A stretch of DNA of 64,000 nucleotides from Tolypeutes matacus (Eukaryota > Chordata > Mammalia > Cingulata > Chlamyphoridae), in assembly GCA_026826555.1 (NCBI GenBank), contig JAKSZT010054308.1, forward strand, positions 3,983,930-4,047,929. The letters are read 5' to 3'. Each line of letters starts with the position of its first letter. Positions within the stretch are counted from its first letter, which is position 1. The notes beneath the pieces are model-generated. The model did not search any database, was not told the DNA's origin, and saw nothing but the letters and a program-made list of their open reading frames with translations. The position numbers and the translations under genes are program-made. Positions 13,401 to 22,400 of this stretch are shown one piece after another.

Positions 13401-16400
13401 GTAGGCTTAGGGTACTGAGTATATACACAAAAGAACGGGAAGCAGGGACTCAAATAGATACTTGCACACCAGTGTTCACAGCAGCATTATTCACAATAGC
13501 CAAAAAGTGGAAGCATCCCAGTGTCCATCAACTGATGAATGGATAAACAAATATGGTACGTACAGCAATGGAGTATTACTCAGCTGCAAAAAGGAATGAA
13601 GTTCTGCTACATGGTAGGTACAACATGGCTGAACCCTGAAGACCTCATGTTGAATGAAATAAGTCAGAAACAAAAGGACAAAGATTGTACAATCCTATTG
13701 GTATGAAATAATTAAAATATGCAAATTCAGAGTCAGAAATTAGATTACAGGTTACCAGGGGCAGTGTGGGGGGGAACAGGGAGTTAATGGTTAATCAGTA
13801 TAGAGTTTCTATTTGGGGTGATGGAAAAGTTTTGGTAATGGATGGTGGTGATGGTAGCACAACATCATGGATGTAATTAACACCAATGAATTGTATACTT
13901 GAAAGTGGTTAAAATGGGAAATTTTTATGTTGTATATATGTTGCCACGATAATAAAAAAAGAAAAACAAAAAGTGAACCCTAAGGTAAACAATAAGCTTT
14001 AGCTAATATAATTATAATATTGATATATCGATTGTAACAAATGCACCATAATAACGTAAAATGTTAATAGGGAAAATTGTGTGCATAAGCAAACAAAAAT
14101 GAATGAATGAATGTAGTAATAGAGGAGACCACCCTGTACTGATCTAGGAAAGAAGGGCACCCCAAGAGCAAATACTTGGCTGATACAGGGAATAGGTTTC
14201 CCTGACCATGTGAACCAAGGATCATGGCACATGGAATTATACAGAATTAATTAAGCCACTTAAATAAGACCACCCGCTTCCCTTTGATTTGAAACCTAAC
14301 TAATAACATCTTCTGAGAATGATTTGACTTCTCAAGTAGACTTTAGCTCCGATAAGGCGACAAGTCAGTTTTACAGCTTCCCTGGAAGTTTACTTCTCAC
14401 TATAACTTAATTAACAGCAATCTGGCTGACCTATTAGCCTTATGTGCATTTGCCTACAGTGACTCAGTACTCTAAGCCAAGTCAACTCTGGGTGCCCTGA
14501 CGAAATTGTTTTTTATTCTAAAGTCAGATGGTCAGACCCTGGGAAACAATGCCTCCCCACTTCCTGCAAAGCTGACCACTCCCCCCACATGCTGTATCAT
14601 TTCACCAAAAAACTGGAGCTTTAGAATTCTGAGGCTCTTGTCTGAGACCAATTTGGTAACATTTTATCAAATTTATTTCCTTCCTCAGGAAGACAGCAAT
14701 CCTGTATTTTGCATAAGACAACTATGTTAGCTGCCCAAGTGCCTACTAAGCCAAATAGGTGTATAAAAAGGAGCATGGCTGGGTAGGGGTTCCCCCAAAG
14801 GGGAGAAAACCCTCAATCTTGGCATTCCTCTATCTATCTCAGCCAGGAGCCAGAGAAGGGAAGGAAGAAAGAATACAAAGCAGGAATGACATGGACATGA
14901 AGGCAAAGTTGGGCACAGCGCTGGCAGATACTCACCAGCGCAGGTAGCAATACATGGCTTCCACATTATAGTACTTGCTGCCTGCGAGGGTGCCTAGCTG
15001 GTTGAAGGGCATTCCTGGTAAGAAAGAGAAGTCGTGCAGTCTGAGGCCACAATACTCAAAGCTGCCAGGTCCAACCAATGACAAGCAGCAGAGAGCTCAT
15101 GGGGACAACAGCTGGATCTGTAGGTGACACCGGGGTCTCCGGTGACAAGCAGCTTGACCTTGTTCCTCCAAGGGATTACTGATCTCTTCTAATTTCCTAT
15201 TTGTCTAGTCCCACTTGACCTGCCAGAGGTTACTGGCATTAATGGAGTAACATACCTTCACCTGGGGCCCCTCCAAGGTGACAGAGCACCAGAGCCCGTT
15301 CCTCTATCTTTCCAGGTCAGTTTCTCCCCTCTGAGCTCTCCTTCCTAAATGCTTATCTCCATCTCTCACTGGAATGCAGCCTTATCCCTTTTCACACTGT
15401 GCCTTCTGTGGGGGCAGTGGAAGTGTGATTCTTTCTGCAGAAATCTCAGGAACAGGGAAGCCATCTTCTTTTCCTTCTCTTCTGCCTACCTCTTTAGTTC
15501 AGGACTTTCCCATTTTTCTTCCCCTTCCACCATCTCTCGAGTGTGTGTTACAAGGGAAAAATGCATAACCAAGGTGAAGTCTGAGAGAGCCGAGAGTGGG
15601 GAGGCACTAAAGGGAAATGAGTATGACCTGCCTGTCATCTTCCTCTTGGAAAATGCTACAGGGTTGGGAGGCTCAACTGGGGATTCACTTACCAATCTGG
15701 GGAGCTACTGACAGGGCTTGATAGTAAAATCTCTCAGCTAGCAGCTCGGTGTCTACGCCAGCTAATTCATTCTGATATCGTGCTGCAGGAGAGAAAGGAA
15801 GGAAGGGAAAAGCGATGATTCCATGTAACCTCCCCTCATCTGGGAGTCCACTCTGAAGAGCTGTAATAAAAGCCTGGGAGGAAGATACCTGAGCTAGGAG
15901 GCGGATGCTTGGGCCTCTGGCACAGTCTTAAATCTGCATGACTATGGGCAAATTGTTCAACTCTCTCTTCCTTGCTGGTAGGTTCAAAATGTAAAGAATA
16001 TTTAGTGTTTGTAAAGTGAACAGGCTCTTCTTGATTATTTCTTCCAAATGGAGGGGAGCTGCAGCATAAACAATTGCTTGGAAAGACCTCTGACATTTGG
16101 CTCTGGACTGCAAGTGCTCGACTCTAGAGGAAAGGCATTACTAACGACACTCTGGTCGGTCTAGTGTGAGACAGCTGATTCTCTGTGCACAGGCTGCCTC
16201 CAAGGGGTCGAGGAGTGGGCAGGGAGCGAAGCCTCAAGTCAATAAAAGATAATGTACCTAGCAGCCATGTATAAGCAGCCTAATGAGGAACCTTTGTCTA
16301 TCAGAACTAGAGACCCACGGCCATAAAGCAAGAAAGTACTTTTCCATTCTTAGAAACATCTGTCAGGCAGATAAGTCTGTCCTGAGGTCAACTTCAATTC

Positions 16401-19400
16401 TTTTCCTGCTGAAAACTCCAAAGATGGATACAGATATCAAATTAAAACCTTCCTAAGCCACTACTGAAACAGAGTTATCACCCTGATTTTCCAAAGCTCA
16501 AAGACATTTCCCATTTTCCCATATTCACTGATCCTCTCTGATTCACTGATCTTGTATTCTCAGAAAGGGAATGAGAAGCAGACTAGAGGGAAAAAGTTAC
16601 CAAAAGGTTAAACTACTCCTGCTCTCCAATCAAGTAAAGGGGGTACCAACAACTGCAGCAGCTTGGGCTTAATCTGTTTTCCAAAAAAAGAGAAAATGAA
16701 AGGTGCAGATTCTTACACAAATCCCCCAGGTACACTAGACATCGGTGGCATGCCATCTGTGCCCAATCCATCTCCTTCCCTGAGGCAGACACTGGCTTCT
16801 TGCATCCTGAGAGAGAAAGAGAGAGAGATATGAGCCCACTCCCCTGCCTCCTACCGATGGCAGAAACACCTTTCCAAGATGGAGACAGGACACTGAGAAT
16901 CCAGGTCCAGGGGAACACTGTCTTATAGGGCAGAGAAGACAAAGGTAAGGACAGGAGGATCACAGGTGGACATGAGTAGAGGCACAGAGACTCACAGGTA
17001 GGATTCACTCGCAAGACCGAACCAGAAGAGGAGAGCTAGGGCCCTCAACCTAGGACAACTCCCTGGGGGGAAGGTCATGTGAAAGGTCACCATGGGAAAG
17101 CTTCCAGAAAGGAGGAAGGGGTGACACTCCAGCGTCAGGAAGGTGGTAAATGCCTTGGATAGAAGCTATCCACATAAAGGTAAAAGATGTAGGTAAAGAT
17201 AAGAAACTAACTTGCCCAGAAGAATGGAATCTGAATGAGGCCAAGGCAAATGCTCTTGGCTTCTGCCTAGAGGAGGAGGTCCATGGAGGAGAAGGAGGCC
17301 TATTGGAAGGTCCGCCTGCCCATGAAGAAGACAAGGTAAGCTTGCCACGTCTGGAGACTGATGGTGGTAAACCCAAATATGTCCGACCTCTCATCTCTCT
17401 CTTCACCTAAGCAGCCTTGTCCTTTAGCTCAGAGAGCCTAAGCTCTTTAGAAGACAGTTTTTCCAAGTGTTTTACAATATTAACTTACTTAATCCTCACA
17501 GTGACTCCATGAGGTAGGTATTCCCCTTTTACAGCTCAGGAAATCAAGGAGACAGCTGGTAAGTGGCAGAGCTAGGATTCAAAAGGCAGTCTGGCTCCAG
17601 AGAACATCCTCTTAATCCCTCCACCTTGTAGCCTCTCTCCCATTCTGAAAAGCCCTCCCTCACGTTTTTTTATAGAAACACCTCTTAGTTGGCAGAAATG
17701 GAGAAAACATCAGTGAAGAGAAAGACTAACAAGGGAGGAGGGAGGCCAAAAAGGGATTCAAAGAAAGTGGTTTGGCTTTGAAGTTAAATGTTCTTAACCT
17801 TTTTTTTTTTTTGGACTGTGGACACCTGTAGCCAACTGGTAAAGTTTAAGGACACCATCTCCAAATGTTTTTTGTTTTTTGTTTTTTTCCCCTCAGAGTT
17901 TACATTAGGTGTATTTTCCCCCACATACCACCCTATTATTAACACCTTGCATTAGTTGGGTACATTTGTTATAATTCATGAAAGAACATTTTTATACTTG
18001 TACTATTACCTATAGCCCATCATTTACAATAGGGTTCACTGTGTTATATAGTCCTATGTTCTATCTTTTAATTTTTATTTTAGTAACATATATGACCTAA
18101 AACTTCCCCGTTTAACCACATTCACATACATACTTCAGAGCTATTAATTACACTCACAACATTGTGCTGCCATCACCACTATCCACTTCTAAAACTAAAG
18201 GAACTGGGAAGCGGCTGTGGCTCAATCAGTAGGGCTCCCATTTACCATGTGGGAGGCCCTGGGTTCGGTTCCCGGGGCCTCCTGGTGGGGGCAGGCCCGC
18301 CCGCACGGCGTGGTTGGCTGGCCCAGCGAGCACAGGCAGCAGGGGGGGGATAGATGAATAAATAAATAAAATCTTTTTTAAAAAATAAATAAATAAATAA
18401 ATAAAACTAAAGGAATGTTCTTAAATGAATAAAATACATAGGACTACAAAGGAAGTCAATTATTTTTTTTTTTTTTTTTTTAAGATTTTATTTATTTATT
18501 CATTTATCCCCCCCCTTGCTGCTCATGCTCACTGGGTCAGCTAACCACGCCGTGCGGGCGGGCTTGCCTTCACCAGGAGGCCCCGGGAACCGTACCCGGG
18601 GCCCCCCATATGGTAAACGGGAGCCCTACTGATTGAGCCACAGCCGCTTCCCAAAGGAAGTCAATTATAATGAGAAACAATTACCAAAAAAAAAATTTTT
18701 TTTTTAAGTACCAGGGCTGAGGATTGAACCCAGACCTTGTATGTGGGAAGTTGGTGCTCAACCACTGAGCCACATCGGCTCCCCTGAGTTGGTTTTTTTC
18801 ATTTGTTTGCTGCTTGTTTATTTTTGTTGTTTTTTTTTTAAGAGGCACCAAGAACCAAAACTGGACCTCCCATATGGGAAGCAGGTATTCAACTACTTGA
18901 GCCACATCCGCTCCCTCAAACTATTTTTAAAATGTCGGATATAGTAGCATATACGCTTCTTTATCAATGCATTAAACAATAAGATCTAGTGGAGGATCTA
19001 ATAACTGCTGTAATTTCAAAGTTGTGATGAGTGCAAAATATATATGAAGATATCTCTAATAACCATACTGCGATATGAAAATGTGATTTCTACTGATGAC
19101 AAGATAACAGGTCTGCTAATACGACTATGGTTGTTGCTTATATTTCTTTTAAATTTTACATACAATACTCCAATTATAAGTTACTGAAAATAATGGTATC
19201 ATTTTCCCCATTCAAGTTAATGGACGCTTTGATTCCATCCACAGACCCATGAGGGTGCAGTGATCCCAGATGTGGAACGCCAGCTTTGCACACTGCATCA
19301 GGGCCATGACTGGGGATGCCCCAAGGAGGAGATGCTCTACTTCTGAACAAAGAATGCTGTCATGGGGGTGGGAAGAATGGGACCTCCACCTGTGACCCAG

Positions 19401-22400
19401 AATGTCAGTGTTCTGGTGAGGGCAGAGACATGGGGCAGGGGAGGGGGGTGCAGAAAGCAAGCACGGCCAGGAAAAGCGGTGAGGAGCTTGAAAGGATGGC
19501 TGAACTTCCAACTAGAAAAGGAGGTAAACTATAGCTGCCAGTACTATATTTTGAGACAATGTCCATAATTTTCTCAATACTTAGATTTCAATACTTTTTC
19601 AACATTGGGAAACAATCTCTAAAGTCAAAAGAAAGAGCACTGGCCAAATTCAACTGGGAGAAGAGCTGGGGAAGAAAAGAGATGCTGTTAATAACACCTT
19701 CCAGTGCCAGATGTACTCTAGATCATTCTGTCCCTCTCGCTGCCTCTGCATCAGCCTATAAACCCAGACCAACAGAGACCTCTCTCTTTCCTTAAGGTCT
19801 TTACCCTAACAGCATATGCTTATTTGGATAAATGAGAACTTCACAAATCATCTGTAAGTCTGCCTGGTGGGTCACAAGCTACCTAATCCCTGAGGTAACC
19901 TGATCCTCAAGCCCACTTTTCAGATTTCACTGACCTATGAGAGGGTCGGTGACATGGGTCCAGTCAATGCAGCACTGCAGTTCGAGCTGGTAGTGGGATT
20001 GAATATAGAGAAGGAGATGCTGGTAGAAGCCAATACCAGCGACCAAATGTGTCCTGTAGGCACATTCCAAGGTGCTCCGGCTGTGGATATGCTGGAGATT
20101 AGGAAAGAGAAGAAGGTGAGCTAAGCAACAGACTCGGAGTACCGCTCCTCACACCTTCCCCACCCCCTGGCCATCCACCTCACCAAGGAAATAAACTTAC
20201 CTTCTTGCCTCAAGAACTTTACTCACATCTCTTCTCACTCACTAGTTATCCGCACACCCTTAAATCTACCTCTCTGCTCTCCCCATCTGGGACCAGACTC
20301 CCCTCTTTCTCTAGTGCTAATTATGCTTGACCCCTCTCTCTCCCTTTTGCCATCTCTTTCTCAGCTGCCCTATCTTGGACTGTGCTCTGGATGACTTTCC
20401 TAGCTGTTTCTTCCTTCTTTAGCTTCCCTTCTTTTACTAAGTTCCTTCCCAAGCTCTAGGACCTCCTCTTACCTTTTTGTTAGTCTTGATAAGCTGGATA
20501 ACTTCGTAGTATACCTTTCTCCATAGCAGTTCCTCAGCCTTCCTCCCATAGTCTACCGGGTGCAGGAACATAAGCTTGACGCAGAGCTCACGCAGCCTGG
20601 AAGGGTGTGGAGGAGCATAAGAGAGACTGCTCATCCCTTGGTGGGAGACACAAGAGCTGAGGGCAAGGAGGCACCTGCCAATACACCCACCAGAAAAATC
20701 TCTGGGCCTCCTAAGAGACATCAGGGGTCAAAACGACTCAGGGCAACAGCAGTCCGGGAAGGCAATCAGAGCTCCAAAATAAGAGGCAGGAAGCAGTAAG
20801 AATTTTAATAATCCTCATTTTCTTCTCCTGCACCCTTCTCTTCTTTTCTCTGCATTTTTATCTACTCTTCCCGCCCCCCTTCATTATGCAATACAGCCAA
20901 GTACCCCACTCAAATCCATTCTTGTGGCACCAGTCTACTAGATGTAGAAGTTACAGATGGAGCAAAGGATCCCCATCTCCTTTCTTACAAAGGCCAGAGT
21001 CTTTATAGCACATTTTTGGTACTAGGAGGTCAAGTGGTAAGGGAGAACACGTGCCTCTATCTGACAGGGTTTCGGGTGGAAAGTGGCAGGGAAACAGTTA
21101 AGGATCTATGGTTTAGTCTCCAGCTTACTTGTTCCTCAGGCTAATGTTCTCTGGTTTGAACACGTCTTGATAAGCGGTTTTGTTGCAAAGGATGAGGTCA
21201 AGTCGATGCACAGCCTCCACCACAGCCCTGAAGGGAAACACAGGACAACAGCCCCTGAGCTGGTACACCTAGGATGCTGAGATGCTGATCGTTGAAGAAA
21301 AGCTAAAGAATCAGGAATGAGGAAACTAGGAGAATGCTACAGGCTAAGCTCTGTGCAAAACAGGATAAAGTCTCCCCCACCAGGGGCTGCCCCCCTGACT
21401 GCTTCCTACCCACACCCCTACCAGGGGACATCTGGCAATAATGGAGACATTTTTGGTTGTCACAGCTGGGGGTCGGGGGTAGGGTGTGCTTACTGGCATC
21501 TAGTGAGTAGAGAAGCCAAGGATGCTGCTTAAACATCCTACAAAGCACAGGATAGATCCTCATAACAAAGAATTACTTGGCTCACAATGTCCATAGTACA
21601 AAGGCAGAGAAACTCTGTAATATGGGAAAATAAAATCTCCCAGTGCAAAGACGTAGGCTGTGACACCCAGGAGGACACCTAAGGTTTCAACCCTGGCTAT
21701 GACTTACTAATTCTGTGACTTTGAGTAAATTACCTCACCTCTTTAAGCTTTAGTTACTACATCAATAAAAATGGAGATAATAGCGGCTACTTCAGAGGGC
21801 TGTTATGATTAAATAATTTAAATACAGCATTGGTATATGGTGGGCATTCAATAAATAACTGGAATGAATGGTTATTATGCAAGGGCATATTATCTCTGAC
21901 ATAAAAGCATTTCTAGTATAAATGCTAATATGAGACAACATGGGGTTCCTGAGCTGCTGAGTTGTAAAGTAGACCATTCATTTCACCACACTACCCAGCC
22001 TCCGGGATTATGCTCAAGGAACTGCTTGTTTAGCAGTGGTTAAGAGTGTAGGCTCTGGAACCAGACCACCTGGATTTAAATCCTGGCTCTATTTCTTACC
22101 AGCTATGTATGTAGTCCTGGGCAAAATATCTAAATTCCTTAGGCCCTCATTCTCCCACCTATATAATGGGAATAATAGCCTCACCTATCTTGTGAGAATT
22201 AAATTAGCTACTATATAAAAATCACTGGCACACAGTGATCAGTTGTGTTAAGTCCCCATTCTTCTTGTTATAAGGCTGAGAGCGAGACTCCAGAAACTAA
22301 GAGGTAAGTCTGTCATCATAGCAAAGAAAAGGCCAAGGAAACGAACTCTATAATGGATGGCCAAGAAGTCCCAGAGTATCATCGCTGGAAGGGTAAAATC

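Larger units (their letters stand above)
12388..14110 (+). mobile_element. L1 3' region split by a SINE cluster
   Basis: 12388-12440 (gagatgccatttcacaccaactagaa) continues at 13269 (taggtactggcaagggtgtggag) through L1 landmarks such as cactgtgaaaaacaatttggagg, gcagcattattcacaatagcc and ggagtattactcagctgc to an L1 3' end at about 13965, plus a second old L1 end (agtgaaccctaaggtaaac) to 14110. It is non-coding in its present form. Confidence 0.88.
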
